64,000 bases of DNA. It comes from UBA1724 sp051884615. Lineage in GTDB: Bacteria > Verrucomicrobiota > Lentisphaeria > Oligosphaerales > Oligosphaeraceae. The first letter of the stretch is position 1; every line of letters starts with the position of its first letter. Below, piece by piece: positions 1 through 8,544 of this stretch. The translations under genes and the position numbers were made by a program. The stretch covers positions 124,001-188,000 of the forward strand of contig JBJEVT010000016.1 in assembly GCA_051884615.1 (NCBI GenBank). The letters run 5' to 3'. Under the pieces are notes generated by a model, which was not told the DNA's origin, ran no database searches, and saw only the letters and a program-made list of their open reading frames with translations.

Positions 1-1132
1 CGTCAGCCACCCGCATCAGCTGTTCCAGGGAGGTGGGATAGAGGGAGAACGCCAGGGCCTCCCCCTTGTCCACCCGTTCCTCCAGTTCCCGGGTGCCCCG
101 GATGCCGCCCACGAAATCGATGCGGGGGTCCCGTCGGGGGTCCTGGATGCCCAGGATGGGCGCCAGGACCTGTTCCTGGAGGAGGCTCACATCCAGGCTG
201 GCGATGGGGTCCTCGGGGTGGCGCTGCCGGAAGGAGAGGCTGCGCCAGCGGCCGTCCAGATAGAAGGAGACCTGTCCGGCGGCGGGAGGCACCGGGGATG
301 CCTGCTCCCCGAGGTCGCCCACTTCCGCCAGGCGCGCCAGGAATTCCTCCGAGGAGAGTCCCCCCAGATCCCGCACCACCCGGTTGTATGCCAGAATCTT
401 CAGCTGGCTGGCGGGGAAGATGACGCCCATGGTGCGGGCGGCCTGGGGATCCCGGGGGCGTTCCTGGGCGGCGCGGGCGGCGGCGGCGGCGCGGTGGTGT
501 CCGTCCGCGATATAGAGGAGGGGCACCTTTTCCTGGAAGAGCTTTTCCAGGGTGGCGGTCTTCTCCCGGGGGATTCTCCAGCCCGTGTGGCGAATGCCGT
601 CGGCGGCGGTGAAATCGAAGAGAGGCGGCTGGCTTTCCATCACCTCCCGGGTCAGGGCGTCGGCCTCCGGCTGGTCCCGATAGGCCAGGAAGACGGGGCC
701 GGTCTGGGCGCCGGTGGTCAGAATGTGCCGCGTCCGGTCGTCCTCCTTCTCCTTGCGGGTGAACTCATGGCGGCGGACAATGCCCTGGTTGTATTCCGGC
801 ACGGAGACGCAGGCCACGATGCCCGTCTGCCGCCGCCCGTCCATCACCAGGGAATAGAGGTAGAAGCACTCCTGTTCGTCCTGCTTCAGGACGCCCTTCT
901 CCCGCAAGGCGCGGAGATTTTCCGACGCCCGTTGATAGACGGAGGGGTCGTAGGAGGAGACCTGGTCCGGCAGTTCCAGATCCGCCAGGGTCACCCGGAG
1001 GAAGGAGAGGGGATTGCCCTCCACGGCCTGGCGCGCCTCCTGGCGATTCATCACATCATAGGGGAGGGAGGCGACCCGGGGGGCCTGGTCGGCCGCAGGC
1101 AGAAGGGCCTGGAAAGGATAGAGAGTGGACAT
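1..1132 (-). CDS. DUF1015 family protein, 3' end cut by window edge
   Basis: Reading the complement from the ATG at 1132 gives an open frame of about 377 codons that runs off the left edge without a stop. The product begins MSTLYPFQALLPAADQAPRV and has an ADGHHR motif near residue 208, both typical of the DUF1015 family (usually around 400 residues), so only a short C-terminal piece should be missing. The family is widespread in anaerobes; its biochemical role is not established, although the paired His motif suggests a catalytic or ligand-binding site. The gene starts 23 bases after the stop of the lipoprotein gene and is probably cotranscribed with it. The family call is from recognition of the motif and the N-terminal pattern. 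Confidence 0.85.
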   Translation of the reverse strand, partial: MSTLYPFQALLPAADQAPRVASLPYDVMNRQEARQAVEGNPLSFLRVTLADLELPDQVSSYDPSVYQRASENLRALREKGVLKQDEQECFYLYSLVMDGRRQTGIVACVSVPEYNQGIVRRHEFTRKEKEDDRTRHILTTGAQTGPVFLAYRDQPEADALTREVMESQPPLFDFTAADGIRHTGWRIPREKTATLEKLFQEKVPLLYIADGHHRAAAAARAAQERPRDPQAARTMGVIFPASQLKILAYNRVVRDLGGLSSEEFLARLAEVGDLGEQASPVPPAAGQVSFYLDGRWRSLSFRQRHPEDPIASLDVSLLQEQVLAPILGIQDPRRDPRIDFVGGIRGTRELEERVDKGEALAFSLYPTSLEQLMRVAD

Positions 1133-1155
1133 GGGGGATGGGTGGGGGAGTGGGG

Positions 1156-3309
1156 TTACGGGGAAAGGGGGTTGGCGAGGCACTCTTCCAGGAGGGCGTC
1201 CCGCCCTTCCTGGTTCAGCAGTTCCCGTCCCTGTCGCCGGAGGGCGTCCAGGGCGGCATCCCGGGAGAGGTCCAGGGAATCCAGGAGCCAGGTCATGCGG
1301 AGGAGGGTCTCCGCCCGCTCCTTGACGGGGAGGGAACGCAGGGAGAGTTCCCGGGGGATGTTCTCCAGGAGGGAGGCCATGAGGCAGCGGAGGAATTCCT
1401 CCAGGGCGTTTTGCCGGGTGTAGTCCAGCATTTCCCCGGCGGACCAGATTCTATCCTGGCGCAGGGGCTCCTGGGGGGTCACCGGCTTCAGCTGGCGCTG
1501 GTCCTGGCACCGGAGAATCTCCTGGGTCTGGGAGGAGAGGAGATTCTCCTGGCAGAACGTCCTGGGGCAGAAGGTGTTCACCTCCAGGGGGCAGGCGAGC
1601 TCCCCGCATTGGAGAATCCCCCGGAGGCGCACATGGCCCACGCGGCTCGCCTGGACCACCTCCACCTCCTGACGCCACAGGGGCTGCAGGAAGGCGTAGT
1701 CGCCCCCCTCCTCCAGGCGGGCCTCCCCGTAATGCCGGCGCACCTCCGTGCGCCGCTGAATCTCCACCTCCCCCGGCTCGTACTCCAGCAATTCCCCCTG
1801 CGCCAGACGCCACATCGCCCCGGGGACATCCTCCCGGGACTCCAGGCGCAGCAGGGCGCCTCCCTTCCATCTGCCCAACGCCTCCGACAGCGCAAAGCCC
1901 AGGTCGCGCCGCCAGCTGGCGCCCTGCCCCGGCTCCCCGCCGGTGAATTCCCCCAGCCAAATCCCGTAGGCGGCGGGGAGAGAGGAGAGTTCCTCCCGGG
2001 CCTGGGAAGCCACGGGGACGGAGGCGTCCACCTCCGCACCGGCGAGCTCCCGCAAAATCTCATCCAACGCCAGGGCCGAGGCGGGGCGTCCCTCCCGCAG
2101 GCACTCCTTCTGGCGGGCAAGATAGAACTGGCATGCGCCGGGAATCAGGCTTTCGGCGCTCTCCTTCAGAAGGGCCGCCAGTTCCTCCGTGCGCCCCAGA
2201 CGGGCGTAACATTCCCAGGCGCCCGCATTGCCAGAGGCCAATTCCCCCGCCCGCCTCCGCAGACGGCGAATCTCCCGGGCGAAATCGCCCCGTTCCGCCG
2301 CCTCGGCGCACTCCCGGGCCAGGGCGTCCTTCCGGGCCTGGAATGCCTCGTCCAGATTCCGGCGCATGGTCTCCCACAGCTCCCGGGAGGCCTTCTGGAG
2401 CCGGAAATCCTTGTCCCACTGCCCCATGGCGAGGCTCATGACCTCCTCGTATTCCTCCCCATTGTCCCCGTGCCACAGGGTGACGGCCGCCTCCACCAGA
2501 GCGCCGGGGGCCTCTTCCAGGAGCTTCTCCCACTGGGGCAGAGTCTCCGTGTCCCCCAGCACTCCCAGATCCGCCTGGGGCGGCATCTCCCGGGCTCTCT
2601 GGTCCAGCTGGGCCAGCACCTCCTCCGCCCGGGCGCCCTCCTGGAGATGCGCCCGGACAAAGTCCATGGTCTCCACCAAATGGGCCTTGAGGACCACCGC
2701 CTGCCGGCAGCGTTCCAGGAGACGGAGATTCTGCTCATCGGGGAAGTCGATTTCCAGCCGGGGATTCCGGGAGGCCCAGAGGGCGAAGAGGGAGCTTTCG
2801 TCGCCATTGGTGGTCTGGGCGAGGAAGCGCTTGCACTCCTGGACGGGGATCTCCAGGTAGCGGCGGGCCTCCAGGGTCTGGCGGCAGCGCTCCAGCATCG
2901 CCTCCATCTCCGGGAAGTCCTTCCGCTCCCCCAGGCTCTCATACAGGAAAGCCACCCCGCCCTGGGGCGGGATGTAAGCAAAGCCGGGATAGCGCCCCAC
3001 CAGGGCCTGGGCCGCCATGCCACGCAAAAGCAACGCCCTGTCGTTGAGGGCGTTGTGCACCAGTCCGAAAGCCTCCCCCGCCCGCAGACGGGCCTCCTGC
3101 CCGTACTGTTCTCCATACCAGGCCAGCAGGGCGTATTGGGCCTCCAGGGAGACCTCCTCCGGGAACTCGATGCGCCCCGCCGTGCCGCTGCCCCGGGAGA
3201 CATACCCCGGGGGGGCCGTGAGGGTGCGGCAGGAGACGATCAGGGCCGAGGCCAGGATCGCGAGCCCCCGGAAAAGGGGGCGGATAAGCCGGGAGGGAAG
3301 GTCGCGCAT
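1156..3309 (-). CDS. large predicted lipoprotein of unknown function
   Basis: The 717-residue product starts with a basic stretch, a hydrophobic helix (residues 12-26) and Cys27 in the context IVSC, which fits a type II signal peptide lipobox. It is therefore probably a lipid-anchored envelope protein. The rest is rich in Glu, Arg, Leu and Ala with many helical segments resembling TPR/SEL1-like solenoids, for example around residues 330-400, but no repeat consensus is clear enough to name. The last 100 residues are again helical. It lies 46 bases downstream of the cyclophilin gene and 23 bases upstream of the DUF1015 gene on the same strand. I do not recognise the family. Function unknown. 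Confidence 0.8.
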   Translation of the reverse strand: MRDLPSRLIRPLFRGLAILASALIVSCRTLTAPPGYVSRGSGTAGRIEFPEEVSLEAQYALLAWYGEQYGQEARLRAGEAFGLVHNALNDRALLLRGMAAQALVGRYPGFAYIPPQGGVAFLYESLGERKDFPEMEAMLERCRQTLEARRYLEIPVQECKRFLAQTTNGDESSLFALWASRNPRLEIDFPDEQNLRLLERCRQAVVLKAHLVETMDFVRAHLQEGARAEEVLAQLDQRAREMPPQADLGVLGDTETLPQWEKLLEEAPGALVEAAVTLWHGDNGEEYEEVMSLAMGQWDKDFRLQKASRELWETMRRNLDEAFQARKDALARECAEAAERGDFAREIRRLRRRAGELASGNAGAWECYARLGRTEELAALLKESAESLIPGACQFYLARQKECLREGRPASALALDEILRELAGAEVDASVPVASQAREELSSLPAAYGIWLGEFTGGEPGQGASWRRDLGFALSEALGRWKGGALLRLESREDVPGAMWRLAQGELLEYEPGEVEIQRRTEVRRHYGEARLEEGGDYAFLQPLWRQEVEVVQASRVGHVRLRGILQCGELACPLEVNTFCPRTFCQENLLSSQTQEILRCQDQRQLKPVTPQEPLRQDRIWSAGEMLDYTRQNALEEFLRCLMASLLENIPRELSLRSLPVKERAETLLRMTWLLDSLDLSRDAALDALRRQGRELLNQEGRDALLEECLANPLSP

Positions 3310-3355
3310 GCGGGAGGCGGGGGATTTTCTAGAGCATCCAGCCTTGTGGCTTCGT

Positions 3356-3961
3356 CTAGAGTTTATTCACCTTGTATTCGTGGTTCCGCTTGCTGACCAC
3401 TTCGATATTGAAGAGGACCCGCTCCTTGCAGCGGCCGCTCTCGGAGCCGATCTGCTCCAGGGCGTCCAGGACTTCCATGCCGCCGATCACCTTGCCGAAG
3501 ACCGTGTGGTGGTTGTCCAGCCAGGGGGTGTCGGTGAAGGTGATGAAGAACTGGCTTCCGTTGGTGTTGGGGCCGGAGTTGGCCATGGAGAGGATTCCGC
3601 GGCCCTTGTGATGGAGTTCCTTGCAGAACTCGTCGGCGAAGCGGTATCCGGGGTCGCCGGTGCCGGGGGTGCCGATGGCGCCTTCCCGGGAGAAGGGGCA
3701 TCCGCCCTGCGCCATGAAGCCGGGGATCACCCGGTGGAAGGAGTGGCCGCGGTAGAATCCGGATTCGGCCAGGGTGATGAAATTGGCCACGGTGTTGGGG
3801 CACAGGTCTTCGTAGAGCTCCACCATCATGTCACCCTTGGTGGTCATGATCCGGACAACGGGATTGGCTTCTTTTTCAGGCATCTTCGTGGGTTCCTCTT
3901 GGGTGTGGACACTGGTTGCGGCAAAAAACAGACAGAACAGGATGGAAAGGAATCGTTTCAT
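3356..3961 (-). CDS. secreted cyclophilin-type peptidyl-prolyl cis-trans isomerase
   Basis: The 201-residue product has an N-terminal signal peptide (hydrophobic residues 4-16, cleavage expected near residue 20) followed by a cyclophilin domain from about residue 33. The signature FHRVIPGFMAQGG (75-87) and GSQFFIT (135-141) contain the Arg, Phe, Met and Gln residues that form the proline-binding active site. It should catalyse prolyl isomerisation during folding of exported proteins, in the periplasm. The ATG at 3961 is preceded by a GAGGAG-like ribosome site. A longer open frame exists in the same phase upstream, but it is only the antisense reading through rlmN. The gene sits 65 bases downstream of rlmN. 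Confidence 0.93.
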   Translation of the reverse strand: MKRFLSILFCLFFAATSVHTQEEPTKMPEKEANPVVRIMTTKGDMMVELYEDLCPNTVANFITLAESGFYRGHSFHRVIPGFMAQGGCPFSREGAIGTPGTGDPGYRFADEFCKELHHKGRGILSMANSGPNTNGSQFFITFTDTPWLDNHHTVFGKVIGGMEVLDALEQIGSESGRCKERVLFNIEVVSKRNHEYKVNKL

Positions 3962-4026
3962 GGGGTTCTCCTCGTGGGAAGGGGGATGATGGAACGGGCG
4001 GGAAATGGGAGAAAGGGGTTGGGGCG

Positions 4027-5082
4027 TCAGCGGTCTGCCGTCTCCCGGCTCTGGCGCTGCCACTGCTGGCGCAGCTGTCCGCAGGCCGCCAGGATGGCCT
4101 GTCCCCGGGAGTGCCGGAGGGTGGCCTGGACGCCCCGGGCGCACAAATCCTCGGCCCATTGGCGACAGCGCCGCAGTTCCGGCGCCTCCAGGGCGCTGGC
4201 ATTGGGATTGCAGGGAATCAGATTCACCTTGGCCCGGAGCTCCCGGGCGATTTCCGCCAGGCGGCGCTGGGCGTCCTGGCTGTCGTTCTGGCCGCGCACC
4301 AGGGCGTATTCCAGAGTCAGCATCCGTCCCGTCTTCTCCCGATGCACCCGGCACGCCTGGAAGATTTCCTCCAGGGGGTAGCGATGATGGGAGGGGATGA
4401 TGCGGGCCCGGCTTTCGTCGTCCACGCCGTGGAGGGAGAGGGCCAGATTCCAGTTGCGGGAGGTTTCGGAGGGGGCGGCCTCCTCGGCCAGCCGTGCCAG
4501 TTTCAGGATGCCGGGCACGATTCCGCTGGTGGAGATGGTCACATGGCGCACGCCGAAGGCGATGCGCTCCAGGGCGGGCACCAGGGCCTCCAGGTTGAGG
4601 AGGGGCTCCCCCATGCCCATCACCACGATGTTGTCCACCCGCTTTCCCACCTCCCGGCTGGCCAGCATCACCTGGTCCATGATCTCGCCGGCGGTGAGAT
4701 TCCGCACCAGACCGTTGCGGCCGCTGGCGCAGAAGACGCAGCGCACCGGGCATCCCACCTGGGTGGAGATGCAGACGGTGGTGCGGTCCGGCACCCGGAG
4801 AAGCACCGTCTCCACGGTGTGGCCGTCCTCCAGGCGGGAGAGCCACTTCACGGTGCCGTCGCCGGGGTCCTGGAGGCGTTCCACCACCTCCAGGGCGAAG
4901 GGGGAAGCCACCTCCGCCAGGCGCTGGCGCAGCCCCCGGGGGAGATTGGACATTTCGTCGTAGGAGGCGGCGAAGCGTTCCAGGGTCCACTGGTTCAGCT
5001 GGCGCAAGCGGAAATCGGGTTCGCCCCAGGCTTTCAGCTGCGCCCTGCCCTGTTCCGAAGCCAGGAAATCCTTGAGGTTCAT
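4027..5082 (-). CDS. rlmN: 23S rRNA (adenine2503-C2)/tRNA (adenine37-C2) methyltransferase RlmN
   Basis: Radical-SAM methyltransferase of 351 residues, the usual length for RlmN. The iron-sulfur cluster motif C-x3-C-x2-C is present as CPVRCVFC (Cys111, 115, 118), with the SAM-binding MGMGEPL motif at about 156-162. The C-terminal methyl-carrying cysteine lies in AACGQL (Cys334). It methylates C2 of A2503 in 23S rRNA and A37 in some tRNAs, which supports translation fidelity. The start is the ATG at 5082, which overlaps the thiI stop codon by four bases (ATGA), so the two RNA-modification genes are translationally coupled. The much longer open frame in the same phase is an artefact of the thiI antisense reading. 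Confidence 0.96.
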   Translation of the reverse strand: MNLKDFLASEQGRAQLKAWGEPDFRLRQLNQWTLERFAASYDEMSNLPRGLRQRLAEVASPFALEVVERLQDPGDGTVKWLSRLEDGHTVETVLLRVPDRTTVCISTQVGCPVRCVFCASGRNGLVRNLTAGEIMDQVMLASREVGKRVDNIVVMGMGEPLLNLEALVPALERIAFGVRHVTISTSGIVPGILKLARLAEEAAPSETSRNWNLALSLHGVDDESRARIIPSHHRYPLEEIFQACRVHREKTGRMLTLEYALVRGQNDSQDAQRRLAEIARELRAKVNLIPCNPNASALEAPELRRCRQWAEDLCARGVQATLRHSRGQAILAACGQLRQQWQRQSRETADR

Positions 5083-6374
5083 AGGGAGAGCGGCTGCTCC
5101 AGGAGTTCCGGGAAGGGATGGGCCTGGTAGGTGAGGGTGCTCATGATGGTGGTCTGCCGCAGACATTCCCGGAGGAGGGCGGGGAGATCCAGCCGTTCCT
5201 CGTTGGCCTTCACCAGGGGCAGGGAGGCGGCGGTGGCGGGGGAGGCGGGAGCGAAGACGGTGCAGGAATCGGGCACGGGGATCTGGGAGAGATCCAGGGT
5301 GCCGATCTTCCGCGCCACCGCCATGATGTCCAGCTTGTCGTAGACCAGGAGGGGGCGGAGAATCATCATGGGGCTGGCGTCCTCGATGACCCTCATGTTG
5401 GTCAGGGTCTGGCTGGCCACCTGCCCCAGGTTCTCCCCGGTGACCAGGGCCTCGTCCTGGAATTGCCGGGCCACCACGGAGGCCAGCCGCATCATGCTGC
5501 GCCGGTAGAGCACCGTGCGGAACTTCTCCTCGCAGTTGTCCCGCACCGCCTTCTGGAGCGGCAGGAGATTGACGGCCACCACCCGTCCCCGGTGCTGGAA
5601 GTGGTTGAGGACGCGTGCCAGATCGCAGATTTTGGACAATCCGGCATCGGGGGTGTAGGGGGCGCTGTGGAAGGTGACGAAATCCACGTTGGTGCCCCGC
5701 CGGATCATCTCGTAGCATGCCACGGGGGAGTCGATGCCCCCGGAGAGGAGGGCCAGGGCCTGTCCCCCGGAGCCGGCGGGCAGGCCGCCCGGGCCGGGGA
5801 TGCGTTCATAGTCCACGAAGATGCCGCTGGGGCGAAGATCCACGCCGATGCGGAGGGCCGGGTTCTTGAGGTCCAGGGTCAGCTGGGGCCACCGCCGGAA
5901 CACCTCCTCCGCAAAGCCCTTCTCGATCTCCGCGGAGTGCAGGGGAAAGGACTTGTCGCACCGGTTCACCCGCATGGCGTAGGTCCGTTCCTCCGGGGAA
6001 TGGCTTGCCAGAAAGGCGTCCACCACCTGGGGAAGGGTGCGCCAGACATACTCCTGGAGGGCCTCCAGGGTGCGGGGGCAGTGCCATCCGGGGGAGACGG
6101 AGGAGATGCCGGGAAGATTCGGAATCTCCCGCCGCAGCGCCTCCAGCTGTCCCTGGCTGAGAAGAGCGCCCTGCTCCCCGCCGGGATACAAATACACCCT
6201 GCCCCGCTCCACCTCGAAGCGCGGGGTGGCGAAGGATTCCCCCAGGGAGCGCCCCAGCCCCTCCACCAGACGGCGCACAAAACTCCCCCGGTTGCGCCCC
6301 TTGGTGCCAATCTCGCTGTAGCGGCAGCAGACGGCGTTGTAGGGCAAAAAGGGTTGCCAGGGACTCTTCGACAT
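5079..6374 (-). CDS. thiI: tRNA 4-thiouridine synthetase ThiI, short form without rhodanese domain
   Basis: From the ATG at 6374 the product has 431 residues: an N-terminal ferredoxin-like region, a THUMP RNA-binding domain (about 60-165), and a PP-loop ATPase domain with SGGIDSP at 211-217. The conserved DSC motif (Cys371) corresponds to the sulfur-handling cysteine of the catalytic domain. It thiolates U8 of tRNA; in many bacteria it also feeds sulfur to thiamine synthesis. There is no C-terminal rhodanese domain, so a separate sulfurtransferase or desulfurase would have to supply persulfide. The frame is open further upstream to 6449, but the ATG at 6374 gives the normal family N-terminus. 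It overlaps rlmN by four bases. Confidence 0.93.
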   Translation of the reverse strand: MSKSPWQPFLPYNAVCCRYSEIGTKGRNRGSFVRRLVEGLGRSLGESFATPRFEVERGRVYLYPGGEQGALLSQGQLEALRREIPNLPGISSVSPGWHCPRTLEALQEYVWRTLPQVVDAFLASHSPEERTYAMRVNRCDKSFPLHSAEIEKGFAEEVFRRWPQLTLDLKNPALRIGVDLRPSGIFVDYERIPGPGGLPAGSGGQALALLSGGIDSPVACYEMIRRGTNVDFVTFHSAPYTPDAGLSKICDLARVLNHFQHRGRVVAVNLLPLQKAVRDNCEEKFRTVLYRRSMMRLASVVARQFQDEALVTGENLGQVASQTLTNMRVIEDASPMMILRPLLVYDKLDIMAVARKIGTLDLSQIPVPDSCTVFAPASPATAASLPLVKANEERLDLPALLRECLRQTTIMSTLTYQAHPFPELLEQPLSL

Positions 6375-6661
6375 AGGGGACAAAGGCGGGGACAAGAAGG
6401 CGGGAATCCGGGGGACGCGGGGGCGGACGCCCCGCCCCCGGAAAATCAAAACGCCGCCCGACGCAAGCCTGACGAGGCGCGGGGGCGGACCGGGCCTCCC
6501 TCCCTCCGGCGGACATCATCCCCGAAGGGGACGGTTCCGGAAGGGGAAGGCGCAGGAGAGAAGAACTCCTCCGGGACGAAAGGCGGACGCCCCTCCCCTC
6601 GGCTCCTCCTCTTTTCACGAGGCGGGGCGGGGGCGGGCGGCGCCTTTCGCCGCAGGCGGGT

Positions 6662-7660
6662 TTATTTCATGGCTTCTTCCACGGCCACGGCCACGGAGAC
6701 GGTGGCGCCCACCATGGGGTTGTTGCCGATTCCCAGGAAGCCCATCATCTCCACGTGGGCAGGCACGGAGCTGGAGCCGGCGAACTGGGCGTCGGAGTGC
6801 ATCCGGCCCAGAGTGTCGGTGAAGCCGTAGGAGGCAGGGCCCGCCGCCATGTTGTCAGGATGCAGAGTGCGGCCGGTGCCGCCGCCGGAGGCCACGGAGA
6901 AGTACTTCTTGCCGGCCAGGACGCGCTCCTTCTTGTAGGTGCCCGCCACGGGGTGCTGGAAGCGGGTGGGGTTGGTGGAGTTTCCGGTGATGGACACGTC
7001 CACGTCCTCCTTCCACATGATGGCCACGCCCTCGCGGACGTCGTCGGCGCCGTAGCAGCGCACCGCGGCCCGGGGGCCGTCGGAGAAGGGAGTCTCCTTC
7101 ACGATCTTCAGTTCGCCGGTGAAGTAGTCGAACTTGGTCTCCACGCTGGTGAAGCCGTTGATGCGGCTGATGATGTAGGCGGCGTCCTTGCCCAGGCCGT
7201 TGAGGATGACCCGGAGGGGCTCCTTGCGCACCCGGTTGGCCTTGGTGGCGATGCCGATGGCGCCCTCGGCGGCGGCGAAGGACTCATGGCCCGCCAGGAA
7301 GGCGAAGCACTTGGTGTCCTCGCTCAGGAGCATGGAGGCCAGGTTGCCATGGCCCAGGCCCACCTTGCGGTCATCGGCCACGGAGCCGGGGATGCAGAAG
7401 GCCTGCAGGCCCTCGCCGATGGCCTTGGCGGCGTCGGCGGCCTTGGTGCAGCCCTTCTTCATGGCGATGGCGGCGCCCAGGACATACGCCCACTTGGCGT
7501 TCTCGAAGCAGATGGGCTGGATGCCCTCGGTGATCTTGTAGGGATCGAAGCCCTTGTCCAGGCACATCTGCCGGGCGGACTCCAGATCCTTGATGCCATA
7601 CTGCGCGCAGACCTTCTCGATTTGAGGAATCCGACGCTCGTAATTCTCGAACAAAGCCAT
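6662..7660 (-). CDS. GGGtGRT family protein
   Basis: The 332-residue product carries the name-giving motif GGGTGRT at about residues 258-264 and closely follows the family pattern over its full length (start MALFENYERRIPQIEKV). The family is conserved in anaerobic bacteria, and its biochemical role is unknown. The ATG at 7660 is preceded by a good ribosome site (GGGAGG about 8 bases upstream). It lies 20 bases downstream of a NifU/IscU-like scaffold gene; these two genes are known neighbours in many anaerobes, which suggests a joint role linked to iron-sulfur chemistry (inference). Several conserved Cys and His residues occur, but no recognised cofactor site is visible. Confidence 0.93.
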   Translation of the reverse strand: MALFENYERRIPQIEKVCAQYGIKDLESARQMCLDKGFDPYKITEGIQPICFENAKWAYVLGAAIAMKKGCTKAADAAKAIGEGLQAFCIPGSVADDRKVGLGHGNLASMLLSEDTKCFAFLAGHESFAAAEGAIGIATKANRVRKEPLRVILNGLGKDAAYIISRINGFTSVETKFDYFTGELKIVKETPFSDGPRAAVRCYGADDVREGVAIMWKEDVDVSITGNSTNPTRFQHPVAGTYKKERVLAGKKYFSVASGGGTGRTLHPDNMAAGPASYGFTDTLGRMHSDAQFAGSSSVPAHVEMMGFLGIGNNPMVGATVSVAVAVEEAMK

Positions 7661-7680
7661 TTTCTTTGTGCCTCCCTAAA

Positions 7681-8382
7681 TTATTCGTGACGGGGGTCGA
7701 TGTACTTGACGGCGCCAGCCTCGGGGGTGAAGCGTCCGTAGGTGCCGGTGAACTTCTTCACGGCCTCGTTGGCGTCCATGCCCTGCTTGATGGCTTCCAT
7801 CATGGGGCCCACCTTCACAAACTCGTAGCCGATGACCTGGCTGTCCTTGTCCAGGGCCACCCGCTTCACATAGCCCTCGGCCATTTCCAGGTAGCGGACG
7901 CCCTTGAGCTGGGTGGAATACATGGTGCCCACCTGGCTGCGGAGTCCCTTGCCCAGGTCCTCCAGTCCGGCGCCCACGGAGAGTCCGTTTTCGGAGAAGG
8001 CGCTCTGGGTGCGGCCGTAGACGATCTGGAGATAGAGTTCCCGCATGGCGGTGTTGATGGCGTCGCAGACCAGGTCGGTGTTCAGGGCCTCCAGGATGGT
8101 CTTGCCGGGCAGAATCTCCGCGGCCATGGCGGCGGAGTGGGTCATGCCGCTGCATCCGATGGTCTCCACCAGGGCTTCCACGATGATGCCCTTCTTCACA
8201 TTCAGGGTCAGCTTGCAGGCACCCTGCTGGGGGGCGCACCAGCCCACGCCATGGGTCAGGCCAGAAATCTCATTGATCTGGCGGACTTGCGTCCACTGCC
8301 CTTCCTGTGGAATCGGCGCGGGGCCGTGGTCGCAGCCCTTCGCCACGCAGCACATGTTGTCAACTTCCTTGGTGGTAATCAT
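7681..8382 (-). CDS. NifU/IscU-like iron-sulfur cluster assembly scaffold protein
   Basis: A 233-residue product with conserved cysteines at positions 11, 12, 17, 49, 56, 77 and 106. GWCAPQ and IGCSGMTHSAAMAAEIL resemble the IscU/NifU N-terminal scaffold fold, in which cysteines hold a nascent iron-sulfur cluster. It is longer than classical IscU (about 130 residues), with an N-terminal Cys-rich extension and a C-terminal tail. This longer version is the one usually found beside GGGtGRT genes. The ATG at 8382 follows an AAGGAA ribosome site; the open frame to 8478 upstream has no such support. No cysteine desulfurase gene lies nearby, so the sulfur source would be encoded elsewhere. Confidence 0.88.
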   Translation of the reverse strand: MITTKEVDNMCCVAKGCDHGPAPIPQEGQWTQVRQINEISGLTHGVGWCAPQQGACKLTLNVKKGIIVEALVETIGCSGMTHSAAMAAEILPGKTILEALNTDLVCDAINTAMRELYLQIVYGRTQSAFSENGLSVGAGLEDLGKGLRSQVGTMYSTQLKGVRYLEMAEGYVKRVALDKDSQVIGYEFVKVGPMMEAIKQGMDANEAVKKFTGTYGRFTPEAGAVKYIDPRHE

Positions 8383-8452
8383 CTTCGGAATTCCTTGTTG
8401 CTTTCTACACGGGGGAGGGGCGTCTTCGCCCCCCTGCTCTGGTAATTGGGGA

Positions 8453-8461
8453 AATATAACA
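8453..8461 (-). promoter_or_regulatory. putative extended -10 promoter for the scaffold/GGGtGRT operon
   Basis: On the minus strand TG-T-TATATT (8461 down to 8453) matches an extended -10 element. It stands 71 bases upstream of the scaffold gene start and is preceded by a G-rich tract. No -35 hexamer is evident. It is one of very few A+T-rich hexamers in this GC-rich intergenic region. Confidence 0.45.
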
Positions 8462-8544
8462 CCTCCCCCCAGGCCCATAACGTCCGGCGCGTCCCCGGCG
8501 AGGTTCCGGAGGCGCCGGGCGAGTCCCCCCCGGGAGGCGTCGCT

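Noticed and set aside
1138..3396. Long plus-strand open frames across 218-3396, 5118-6830, 8446-11490 and 11393-12919
   Set aside because: They are the antisense of clearly recognised minus-strand genes and show low-complexity Gly/Pro/Arg/His composition expected when GC-rich codons are read in the wrong frame.
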